From: Sulfobacillus harzensis
GTDB lineage: Bacteria; Bacillota; Sulfobacillia; Sulfobacillales; Sulfobacillaceae
Direction: 5' to 3'
Assembly: GCF_012933365.1 (NCBI RefSeq)
Contig: NZ_JABBVZ010000009.1
Span: 1 to 64,000, forward strand
Length of the DNA: 64,000 nt
Each line of letters opens with the position of its first letter. Position 1 is the stretch's first letter. Under the pieces are notes generated by a model. The model was not told where the DNA came from, ran no database searches, and worked only from the letters and a program-made list of their open reading frames with translations. The translations under genes and the position numbers were made by a program. Below, piece after piece: positions 55,983 through 64,000 of this stretch.

Positions 55983-57569
55983 TTACTTACTCTGGCGAGT
56001 GGGCGCTGGCGATTTAAGATCTTCCGGGAGTTGGCTCGACCACGGCAACAGCGCCGTCCATGTCGCGGCATCCTTGAGGTCGCGATTGGGCAGTTCTTCA
56101 AACAGATACTGGAGGTAGGCTTGGGGATTCAGCCCGTTTTCTTTCGCCGTTTCGATGATACTGTAGACGAGCGCACTCGCCTTCGCGCCCCGCGGCGTAT
56201 TGCTGAAGAGCCAATTACTCCGTCCGATGACAAATGGCTTGATGGCGCGCTCGCTGCGATTGTTGTCAATCTCCAGCCGGCCATCCAATAAGTATCCCGC
56301 CAACTGAGCCCATTGATTGAGACAATAGGTGACGGCCTTGCCCACCGCGCTTTGGGGCAGAACTTGCGGCTGCTCAGACTGTAGCCAGGTGTGAAACGCG
56401 GATAAAATGGGCGCACTCCGCGCGCGACGCGCGCGAAAGCGATCCTCCGGGCTGCTTTCCCGGAGATCATGCTCGACGGCATATAAGCGATTACAGAAGT
56501 CGAGGCCCGTGCGGGCCGTACTGGGGCCGGCCCGTTGCCCGGCGGGCAACGCCTTTAACGCCTCATCAAATTTCCTTCGCGCATGCGCGAAACACCCGAT
56601 GAGCGTGACCTTCTCCACGTCATGATACCCGGCATAGCCATCGACCTGGAGATACCCCTCAAATCCAGCCAGAAAGGCCTTGGGATGGGATCCCGCCCGG
56701 GTCTTTTGATAGTCATACAATACAATCGCGGGTCCCTCGCGGCCGGTCCGATACAGCCACATGTAGGATTTCGCCTCCGGGGCCCGGCCGTCTTCGTGGA
56801 GGACTTGCACGGTCGTTTCATCCGCTTGCAGAATGTCCTGGAGCAACAGGTGCCGGCGGAGCTCGTGGTAGAGCGGGTGGAGCCATTCATGGGCCGCATA
56901 CACGACCCAATTGGCCATCGTTTGGCGGGAAATCGGGACCCCCAACCGTCGCCATTCTTGCTCCTGGCGATAGAGGGGCAATCCCAAGGTGTATTTCTGA
57001 TGGAGGATGTGCCCCAGCACCGAGGGGGAGGCAAAGCTACCTGGGTGGACCGACCGTGGCATCGGTGCGGTCACTACCGGGGTCGTGAGCGCGTCGCGCT
57101 CACAGCTTCGACAGGCATAGACATATTGCACATGCTCTCGGACGGTGACCTGGGCCGGAACGATATGCAGTTCCCGACGCACTTCCGTGCTCATTTCATG
57201 GAGCGCCTGGGCACAGGTGGGGCAGACTTGCTCCTCCGGCGGCAGCCGATATTCGATCCGCTCGACAGGCAGGTGGTCCCACGCGGCCTCCCGCTGGCCG
57301 GGCCTCTTTTTGGGGCGTGGATGGGTCTCAGTGTCGACGGGCCCGGCATCCAGGGCGGACACGGCCGCGACCTCCGCTTCATTAAAGAGGCGTAATTGCT
57401 CGGCATCCGCTCGTTCGGACGAGGCGCCGAAGCGGCGGTGCTGACTGAGCCGAATCTGTTCTTCGAGCTGCTGCACATAGGTGCGCAATTGAGCGACTTC
57501 ATGCTCCAGTTGGTCGCACCGACAGGCGGGATGATGGGATTCGTGGGCGGTTTGGGTCCGATTCGTCAT
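55983..57569 (-). CDS. tnpC: IS66 transposase TnpC
   Basis: 528 residues. N-terminal coiled coil (LEHEVAQLRTYVQQLEEQI), zinc-finger-like CPTCAQALHEM and YACRSCERDA, DDE core LQADETTVQVLHEDG, YLQVDGYAGYHDV, IGCFAHARRKFDEAL, and LEIDNNRSERAIKPFVIGR with the final Glu. Complete. Confidence 0.95.
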   Translation of the reverse strand: MTNRTQTAHESHHPACRCDQLEHEVAQLRTYVQQLEEQIRLSQHRRFGASSERADAEQLRLFNEAEVAAVSALDAGPVDTETHPRPKKRPGQREAAWDHLPVERIEYRLPPEEQVCPTCAQALHEMSTEVRRELHIVPAQVTVREHVQYVYACRSCERDALTTPVVTAPMPRSVHPGSFASPSVLGHILHQKYTLGLPLYRQEQEWRRLGVPISRQTMANWVVYAAHEWLHPLYHELRRHLLLQDILQADETTVQVLHEDGRAPEAKSYMWLYRTGREGPAIVLYDYQKTRAGSHPKAFLAGFEGYLQVDGYAGYHDVEKVTLIGCFAHARRKFDEALKALPAGQRAGPSTARTGLDFCNRLYAVEHDLRESSPEDRFRARRARSAPILSAFHTWLQSEQPQVLPQSAVGKAVTYCLNQWAQLAGYLLDGRLEIDNNRSERAIKPFVIGRSNWLFSNTPRGAKASALVYSIIETAKENGLNPQAYLQYLFEELPNRDLKDAATWTALLPWSSQLPEDLKSPAPTRQSK

Positions 57570-57631
57570 AGGATATAAGTTCGCCGCCGATCCCCAAAAG
57601 TCCTGCTATGATGCGGTTTTTCAGCGATTTT

Positions 57632-57991
57632 CTAGACCACCCGATGCGCCCGGACGGGCGCATGGGCGTGGCGCTGGTCTAGCGTCAATCCGTCGAGTAG
57701 CCAGCGGAGCTGACGGGGAGAAATAACCAGGGTCGCCTGATCCCGTGGCGCTTGAGGCCATCGAAACTGGCCCCGTTCCAAACGGCGATACGTAAGCCAG
57801 AAACCATTATGGTCCCATTGGAGAATCTTGAGTTTATTGCGCTGCCGATTGCAGAAGACGAACAGGGCCGGGGCGAAGGGATCCAAGCGAAAACTGACCT
57901 GCACCAACGCCGCGAGTCCGTCGATCGATTTTCGCATGTCCGTCGCGCCGCACGCCAAGTAGACGCGCCGAGCTGAGCTGTCCCAGTCCAT
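57632..57991 (-). CDS. tnpB: IS66 accessory protein TnpB
   Basis: 119 residues (MDWDSSARRVYLACGATDM, KSIDGLAALV, FVFCNRQRNKLKILQWDHNG). Its ATG overlaps the TGA of tnpA. Confidence 0.92.
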   Translation of the reverse strand: MDWDSSARRVYLACGATDMRKSIDGLAALVQVSFRLDPFAPALFVFCNRQRNKLKILQWDHNGFWLTYRRLERGQFRWPQAPRDQATLVISPRQLRWLLDGLTLDQRHAHAPVRAHRVV

Positions 57992-58305
57992 CAGGCCAAC
58001 GTGCGGACCACCGCCCGCAGCAGGTCCGGATCGAACCCCGGAGGCACATCGATGACGGCGGAACCCACCCGCACCACAAGGGATGACGTCGCCTCCCGAT
58101 CCGGTGCCACGGGTACGGGGAGCCATGCCGTCGTCTCCGACGCGGTCGCGTCGGTTGCGGGAAACTTACGCAGCCAGTAGTGCAAGTTCCGCACTTTGTA
58201 TCCGTTTTGGCGACACCATTGGGCCTGCCCCAGGCCACTGCCCCGGAACTCCGCTACCAAGCCCGCCCACAGCTGCCGCAGTTCCTTGCGTTCTTTCTCA
58301 CTCAT
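57991..58305 (-). CDS. tnpA: IS66 accessory protein TnpA
   Basis: 104 residues; helix-turn-helix region (GLGQAQWCRQNGYKVRNLHY) typical of IS66 TnpA. First gene of the element. Confidence 0.9.
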   Translation of the reverse strand: MSEKERKELRQLWAGLVAEFRGSGLGQAQWCRQNGYKVRNLHYWLRKFPATDATASETTAWLPVPVAPDREATSSLVVRVGSAVIDVPPGFDPDLLRAVVRTLA

Positions 58306-58389
58306 GCGGAAAAACCCCTTTCGTGAACTCTAGGGGCATTATGGCCGTCCGTAAGGGCCGCGCGAAGGTGGGAACAGTTTGACGCATAC

Positions 58390-59271
58390 GGTTGAGCGCG
58401 TCGTACTGATACGCGGTGGTATCGCCAGCCCCATTAATCACGCTGTAAAGCTGGTCGGTTGCGATGCCGGTCGTGGGATCCGTGTAGTTATACCCAAAGG
58501 ACGTCAGCACCGTGCCCGCGCTGTTGGTCGCTTGAATTTGCGTCACCTGGCCCGCGCCGTTATAGGTCGCGTTTTCGGTCACGCCGTTAGGATAGGCCAC
58601 CTGTGTTTGGTCGCCATTGGTGTCGTACGCGAAGGTCGTTTGGGCGCCACTGGGATCCGTGACGCTGGTCAGCTGATTCGCGCTGTTGTAGCCATAGGTT
58701 ACCGTCCCACCGCTGTCCGTCTTGGTGAGAAGATTGCCATCGCCATCATAGGTGTCGCTGACGGTTTGGCCGTTCGGCAGCGTCTCCCCGGTTTGTTGAC
58801 CCAAGACATTATAGGTATACGTGGTGGTGCCGCTGCTGTCGGTTTGGGCGGTCAGGTTCCCATCGGCATCGTAGGTGTAGGTAACGCTCGTGCCATCGGC
58901 ATACGTGATCTGCGTGACCTGGTCCCGGGCATTATAGCTGTAGGTGGTCGTCTGCCCCTTCCCATCGGTCATGCTGGTCACGCGGCCGAGAGTGTCATAG
59001 GTATACGACACCGGGCCTAATGGCGCCGGGTAGACGATTTTCGTGAGGTTCCCGTTGCTGTCATATTGATAGCTGGTGGTGTTGCCGTTCGGATCGGTGA
59101 CCGACGCCAGCGTTCCATTGCTGTTATAGGTATAGCTGGTCGTCTTCCCATTCGCGTCGAGCACGCTTGTCAGGTTGCCGTGCGTGTCATAGCTGTAGGT
59201 GGTGGTCCCGCCCTCCGCATTGGTCACGGCCGTGACGGAATAGGGCCAGCCCGCATCGGTGTATTGGTAAC
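58390..59271 (-). pseudogene. central YD-repeat piece of the RHS protein
   Basis: About ten YD repeats (TTTYSYDTHGNLTSVLDANG, SYQYDSNGNLTKI and so on), ending YDALNR at the IS66 copy 1 target. Continues in frame to the C-terminal piece across IS66 copy 1. Its own upstream end is cut by IS66 copy 2; the N-terminal part is not in the window. Confidence 0.85.
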
Positions 59272-59355
59272 GTATGCGTCAAACTGTCCCCACCTTCTCG
59301 CTGCCCTTATTGACTCCCATAATGCCCCTAGAGTCCACGAAAGGGGTTTTTCAGC

Positions 59356-59670
59356 ATGAGTCAGAAAGAACGCGAAGAGCTGCGCCAGCTGTGGGTGGGG
59401 TTGGTCGCCGCGTTCCGGGCCAGTGGTCTGGGGCAAGCTCAATGGTGTCGCCAAAATGGGTACAAAGTTCGGCACTTGCACTACTGGCTGCGTAAGTTCC
59501 CGGCGACCGACGCGACCGCGTCGGAGACCGCCGCTTGGCTCTCTGTTCCGATCGTACCCGAGCGGAATGTCGGGGCGACCTTGGTCGTGCGGGTCGGTTC
59601 CACCGTGATCGACGTGCGGCCCGGCTTCGATCCGGACCTGCTGCGGGCGGTGGTCCGCGCGTTGGCCTGA
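59356..59670 (+). CDS. tnpA: IS66 TnpA, copy 2
   Basis: 104 residues, nearly the same as copy 1 (GLGQAQWCRQNGYKVRHLHY). Confidence 0.9.
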   Translation: MSQKEREELRQLWVGLVAAFRASGLGQAQWCRQNGYKVRHLHYWLRKFPATDATASETAAWLSVPIVPERNVGATLVVRVGSTVIDVRPGFDPDLLRAVVRALA

Positions 59671-60029
59671 TGGACTGGGATAGCTCAACGAGGCGCGTAT
59701 ACCTGGCGTGCGGCGCTACGGACATGCGAAAATCGATCGACGGGCTCGCGGCGTTGGTGCAGGTCAGTTTTCGACTGAATCCATTTGCCCCGGCCCTGTT
59801 CGTCTTCTGCAATCGCCAGCGCAATAAACTCAAGATTCTGCAGTGGGACCATAATGGTTTCTGGCTTTACTATCGCCGCTTGGAACGGGGCCAGTTCCGC
59901 TGGCCACAAGCGCCACGGGCTCAGGCGACCCTGGCCATTTCGCCCCGTCAACTCCGCTGGCTACTCGACGGACTCGCCCTCGACCAGCGCCAGGCCCATG
60001 CGCCCGTCCGGGCGCATCACGTGGTCTAG
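59670..60029 (+). CDS. tnpB: IS66 TnpB, copy 2
   Basis: 119 residues; ATG overlaps the tnpA stop. Same motifs as copy 1 (FVFCNRQRNKLKILQWDHNG). Confidence 0.92.
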   Translation: MDWDSSTRRVYLACGATDMRKSIDGLAALVQVSFRLNPFAPALFVFCNRQRNKLKILQWDHNGFWLYYRRLERGQFRWPQAPRAQATLAISPRQLRWLLDGLALDQRQAHAPVRAHHVV

Positions 60030-60091
60030 AAAAGTGCTGAAAAACCGCATAATGGCAGGACTTTCGGGGATCGGTGGCGAAGTTCTATCCT

Positions 60092-61678
60092 ATGACAACG
60101 CGGTCGCACAGCGCGCATGAATCCCATCATCCCTCGTGTCGGTGTGACCAACTCGAGCACGAAGTCGCCCACTTGCGCACCTATATTCACCAGCTCGAAG
60201 AACAGATCCGGTTAAGTCAGCACCGCCGATTCGGCGCCTCGTCTGAACGGTCGGATGCCGCGCAATTGCGGCTGTTCAATGAAGCCGAAGCCGCGGCCGT
60301 GTCCGCCCTGGATGCCGGGCCCGTCGAGACCGTGACCTATCAACGCCACAAGAAGATGCCCGGCCAGCGGGATGCCGCGTAGGATCACCTGCCCGTCGAG
60401 CGGATCGAATATCGGCTGCCGCCGGAGGAGCAAGTCTGCCCCAGTTGTGCCCAGGCGCTCCATGAAATGAGCACGGAGGTGCGGCGGGAACTGCATATCA
60501 TTCCGGCCCAGGTGACCGTCCGGGAGCATGTGCAATATGTCTATGCCTGTCGAACCTGTGAGCGCGACGCGCTCACGACCCCGGTGGTGACCGCGCCGAT
60601 GCCGCGATCGGTCTACCCGGGCAGCTTTGCTTCACCCTCGGTGCTGGGGCACATCCTCCACCAGAAATACACGTTGGGGTTGCCCCTCTATCGCCAGGAG
60701 CAAGAATGGGCGCGGTTGCGGGTGCCGATTTCGCGCCAAACGATGGCCAATTGGGTGGTGTATGCCGCCCATGAATGGCTCCACCCGCTTTACCAAGAGC
60801 TCCGCCGGCACCTGTTGCTGCAGGACATTTTGCAAGCGGATGAAACGACCGTGCAAGTGCTCCACGAAGACGGCCGGGCCCCTGATGCGAAATCCTATAT
60901 GTGGCTGTATCGAACCGGACGCGAGGGACCCGCGATTGTGTTGTATGACTACCAAAAGACGCGGGCGGGATCTCATCCGAAGACCTTTCTGGCCGGATTT
61001 GAGGGGTATCTCCAGGTCGATGGCTATGCCGGCTACCATGACGTAGAGCAGGTCACGCTGATCGGGTGTTTCGCGCATGCCCGTAGGAAATTTGATGAGG
61101 CCTTAAAGGCGTTGCCCGCGGGGCAACGGGCCGGCCCCAGTGTAGCCCGTACGGGCCTCGACTTCTGTCATCGCCTGTATGCCGTGGAGCAGGACCTCCG
61201 TGAGAGTAGCCCGGAGGAACGCTGGCGCGCGCGTCGCGCGCGGAGTGCGCCCATTTTATCCGAGTTTCACACCTGGCTGCAGTCTGAGCTGCCGCAAGTC
61301 CTGCCCCAAAGCGCGGTGGGCAAGGCCGTGACCTATTGTCTCAATCAGTGGGCTCAGTTGGAAGGATACTTATTGGATGGCCGACTGGAGATTGACAACA
61401 ATCGAAGCGAACGCGCCATCAAGCCGTTTGTCATCGGGCGAAATAATTGGCTCTTCAGTAATACGCCGCGGGGAGCGAAGGCCAGTGCGCTCGTCTATAG
61501 TATCATCGAAACGGCGAAAGAAAACGGGTTGAATCCCCAAGCCTATTTACAGTATGTGTTTGAAGAACTGCCCAATCGCGATCTCAAGGACTCCGCAACA
61601 TGGGAGGCCCTGTTGCCGTGGTCGAGCCAACTCCCGGAACATCTCAAGTCGCCAATGCCGACTCGCCAGGGTCAATGA
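60092..61678 (+). pseudogene. tnpC: IS66 TnpC, copy 2, with an internal amber codon
   Basis: Same protein as copy 1 but the Trp codon of AAWDHLPVE is TAG at 60380-60382, splitting the frame after about 96 residues. The rest (60467 on) is intact with the DDE residues. Non-functional unless suppressed; copy 1 could act in trans. Confidence 0.9.
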
Positions 61679-61722
61679 TATCCGCTGGTCCCCACCGAAA
61701 GGTGGGGATTATTTGACGCTTA

Positions 61723-63605
61723 GTGCGCCCAGATAAGTGGGTCGTGTCGAGCCGGTGCAATTCCGGTCCTCGCAAGAGCTAGCCACTCACGAGGAAGCGA
61801 GTGTTGGGTGAGGATTCGTGAGGATCGTCATCAAGCGTACACAGCGCGACGTCCAGGCCGTAACCCTACGGGGTGAAGTGATTGAGCTTCGTGACAAACT
61901 AAATCCGTGGGCCGACCGTTTTAAGCAACCGGGAAGGCAACAGTACGAACCCGACACCGGCAAGGGTTCGGGAGACCACGGCGGAGTCGGAGAGCACGGC
62001 ATGGCGGAAAGCGACACGGTACCAAACTGGGGAGACCTCGGCCCTTCGCGCAAAGCGCGTACGCTGCACCCGATAGGCGGTGCCGAAGGACAGCGGATGG
62101 GGGTCGAGGAGTCAGAGCTCGTGATAGTACTCCGCGCGTGGGAAAGCCACGTACATGGGGAAGCGCGAGCACAAGACACGGCGAGTCATCGCACCATTTC
62201 CCTCACACACAGAGGAGGATATGAAATGTTACCAGACTTGACCCGCATCACCCGCAAAGCGAGCGCCGACCCGACGTGTCGGTTCACGGCACTCGCTCAT
62301 CACCTGAACGAAGAGTTCTTACTCGACACATGGTTGAGGTTGAACCGGCGGGGCTCCGCCGGGATTGACCGCCAGACGATGCAGGACTTCGACAGCCAGC
62401 GCGAGTCCGCCATTCGGGACCTTGTCGACCGGTCACGCCGCCATGCCTATCAGGCGCCCCCAGTTCGACGAGTGTATATTCCGAAACCGGGGCAACCGGC
62501 TAAAATGCGTCCGCTCGGCATTCCGACGGTGGCTGACCGGCTCATGCAAGCGGCGGTCGCCCGCATCCTGAGCGCCATTTACGAGCCGGATTTCCTTGAG
62601 TCCTCCTATGGATTCCGTCCGGAGCGGAGTGCTCACGATGCGTTAGGTGCCATCGAGTCCCTCGTATTTAGCCACCCGATTCGTTGGGTGTTTGAAGCGG
62701 ACATTCGGGGATTCTTCGACCACCTCGACCATCAATGGCTCGAGCGTATGCTGAGCCTGCGCATCGGCGACCCATGGATTCTGCGCCTCATCGGCAAGTG
62801 GTTGCGGGCCCCCATCGACGACCAAGGGACGCGTACGCGTCCCGCGGAGGGAGCACCGCAGGGTGGCCCGGCCTCGCCAATTCTGGCGAATATCTACCTG
62901 CATTATGTGCTCGACCTCTGGTTCGCTCGGGTTGTTCAACCCCGATGCCACGGCGAAGCCCACTTGGTCCGGTTTGCCGATGATTTTGTGGTGCTCTTCG
63001 AGGACGCGCGCGATGCGCAATGGTTTGCAAGGGCCCTGCCGCAACGTTTGGCGAAATTCTCTCTGAAGGTGGCCGAGGAGAAGACGCGCCTACTTCCATT
63101 TGGACGGCGCGTCTGGGCTCTCACGAAATCCCAGCCGCGCACACGGGAGACGTTTGACTTTCTGGGGTTCCGGCACGTGATGGGAACATCACGGAAGGGA
63201 AATTTTCGGCTCGTCCGAATCCCGACACCGAAGAGCGTCCGGAAATTCTACGTCGCCACGAAACAGTGGATGCAGGCCAATCGCCATGCGCCACCCGGGC
63301 TGCAACAGCAGGAATTGACCCAACGACTACGCGGGTTCTACCAGTACTTTGGGTATGGCACTGCGATACCGGTGCTGACGCGGGTCCGCCAGGCAATCCA
63401 TCGTGCGTGGTGGCAATCGCTTCGTCGACGAAGTCAGCGCAGCCCCCGAGCATGGACAGATTGGGCCGTGAAACCGTGGTTCCACCTCCCATCGCCGCGG
63501 GTGACGCAACGAACAGGAAACTTGAGGGTGAGTGTTTTGGGGAGCCGGATGCGTTAATTGCGCACGTCCGGTTCTGAGGGGGTTCGCGGCCCAAGAGACA
63601 CTCGC
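61723..63605 (+). mobile_element. group II intron 2
   Basis: Starts GTGCGCCCAGATAAGTGG, the classic 5' end of bacterial group II introns, carries an RT gene, and ends with GAGCCGGATGCG ... GTCCGGTTCTGAGGGGG (domain V) and a tail near 63600. Inserted at the right end of IS66 copy 2. The exact 3' end is uncertain. Confidence 0.85.
62226..63557 (+). CDS. ltrA: group II intron reverse transcriptase/maturase
   Basis: 443 residues from ATG 62226 (AGAGGAGG at 62211-62218). RT blocks: MRPLGIPTVADRLMQAAVAR, YGFRPERSAHDALGAIE, FEADIRGFFDHLDH, GAPQGGPASPILANIYLHY, LVRFADDFVVLF (catalytic FADD), FDFLGFRHVMG. Domain X near LRGFYQYFGYG. A different class from the RT of intron 1. Confidence 0.93.
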   Translation: MLPDLTRITRKASADPTCRFTALAHHLNEEFLLDTWLRLNRRGSAGIDRQTMQDFDSQRESAIRDLVDRSRRHAYQAPPVRRVYIPKPGQPAKMRPLGIPTVADRLMQAAVARILSAIYEPDFLESSYGFRPERSAHDALGAIESLVFSHPIRWVFEADIRGFFDHLDHQWLERMLSLRIGDPWILRLIGKWLRAPIDDQGTRTRPAEGAPQGGPASPILANIYLHYVLDLWFARVVQPRCHGEAHLVRFADDFVVLFEDARDAQWFARALPQRLAKFSLKVAEEKTRLLPFGRRVWALTKSQPRTRETFDFLGFRHVMGTSRKGNFRLVRIPTPKSVRKFYVATKQWMQANRHAPPGLQQQELTQRLRGFYQYFGYGTAIPVLTRVRQAIHRAWWQSLRRRSQRSPRAWTDWAVKPWFHLPSPRVTQRTGNLRVSVLGSRMR

Positions 63606-64000
63606 CATGACGGCCAAGCCTCAAGGCCGCGTTCTACCTACTCTCTAGAGCATTCCCGTCGCATGTCATAACTCTTGCCTAATATATCGTCACAACGTCG
63701 CTGCTCGGGTAAAGGTTTCTAAGACCAGCGAAGGGGCCGTCGTTGTGTGCGTCCCGCATTTGGGGTTTTCGGGCGCGCCGGGAGACGTCGGCGAGCAAGT
63801 ACGTATCCTCGGGAAGATTTTCGACGGTCGACTACTTTTACTAACAAATAATGAACTAACAGGGCCAAATACGACGCATTCCTTGCTGCGCTTACGCCCC
63901 CAATAGTCCGCGATTCCTATCATGAAGACTTTCCTGGTACAACTAGGGTTTGATAGGAGGTCTCGGGCCCCATCAGGTTTGGACATTCCACAGCGCGGTG
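63606..64000. other. right edge, no supported gene
   Basis: A minus frame (63690-63986) is open but has no recognisable motif and no ribosome site. Nothing else seen. Confidence 0.35.

Larger units (their letters stand above)
55939..58389 (-). mobile_element. IS66-family element, copy 1
   Basis: 2451 bp, ends GTGAGCGTCAAATAATCCCC and inverted GTATGCGTCAAACTGTTCCC, flanked by the 8-bp duplication GGTTGAGC (55931-55938, 58390-58397). A hairpin (TAATCCCCACC/GGTGGGGATTA) lies just inside the left end. Contains tnpA, tnpB, tnpC. Confidence 0.92.
59272..61722 (+). mobile_element. IS66-family element, copy 2 (inverted)
   Basis: Left end GTATGCGTCAAACTGTCCCC at 59272; right end ...ATTTGACGCTTA at 61722, directly abutting the 5' end of group II intron 2. 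No 8-bp duplication can be matched, so DNA to the right was rearranged or the end lost a base at intron insertion. Same gene set as copy 1. Confidence 0.85.

Noticed and set aside
60380-60382. Amber codon in tnpC copy 2 as pyrrolysine
   Set aside because: Copy 1 has Trp (TGG) at this codon and there is no sign of Pyl machinery; a plain nonsense mutation.
61818-62225. 136-residue N-terminal extension of the intron 2 RT
   Set aside because: This is intron RNA sequence (domains I to IV) read as protein; the ribosome site is at 62211.
63690-63986. 98-residue minus ORF at the right edge
   Set aside because: No motif or ribosome site; not supported.

Overview
The window is a GC-rich stretch of a thermoacidophilic, sulfur- and metal-exposed Firmicute, most like Sulfobacillus or a relative. 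This placement is inferred from gene content (sulfocyanin-like blue copper proteins, sulfide:quinone oxidoreductase, DsrE, copper and mercury resistance, many SHOCT membrane proteins); there is no rRNA or marker gene to prove it. Nearly everything is accessory DNA and almost all non-IS genes lie on the minus strand.

Layout. (1) 0.16-8.1 kb: Tn7-like transposition genes read leftwards (tniQ-2, tnsA, tnsB, tnsC, tniQ-1), then a frameshifted membrane/nuclease-like gene and an array of nine 19-bp repeats that may be the transposon end. (2) 8.3-9.4 kb: a tyrosine recombinase with its first catalytic Arg replaced by Cys. (3) 9.5-17.7 kb: a copper/thiol operon (csoR, copA, copZ, an HMA protein with in-frame UGA, ccdA, a SCO-TlpA fusion, DUF4396) followed by an unannotated 36-residue metallothionein-like peptide and small membrane proteins. 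(4) 18-24.2 kb: SHOCT protein, histidine kinase, cupredoxin, a peroxiredoxin-like gene with in-frame UGA, a large membrane protein and a divergent response regulator. (5) 25-32 kb: C39 peptidase, ArsR, a metallo-beta-lactamase gene with two in-frame UGAs, and a mercury cluster (ccdA-like, thioredoxin, arsR, merB with in-frame UGA, merT, merA). (6) 32-41.6 kb: an osmC copy split by an ISAs1 element, then a sulfocyanin / methyltransferase / MBL / SHOCT / Lgt cluster. (7) 42-50.9 kb: pseudogenes and paralogues of region 4, intact osmC, a cation transporter split by IS630, SQR, DsrE and a cysteine desulfurase split by a group II intron. (8) 51-64 kb: two group II introns, an ISL3 element, two inverted IS66 copies and the pieces of one RHS/YD-repeat gene.

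The main result: four genes contain five in-frame UGA codons, each at a position where related proteins have a Cys (HMA UxxC, peroxiredoxin-like UxxC, MBL two sites, MerB at the place of catalytic Cys159), and each UGA is followed by a hairpin with G in the apical loop at about +19 to +28, as expected of bacterial SECIS elements. One loop reads GGUCG, close to the E. coli fdhF loop. I infer that these are selenoproteins, forming a selenium-dependent mercury/thiol detoxification set; an ordinary gene caller would truncate or miss all four.
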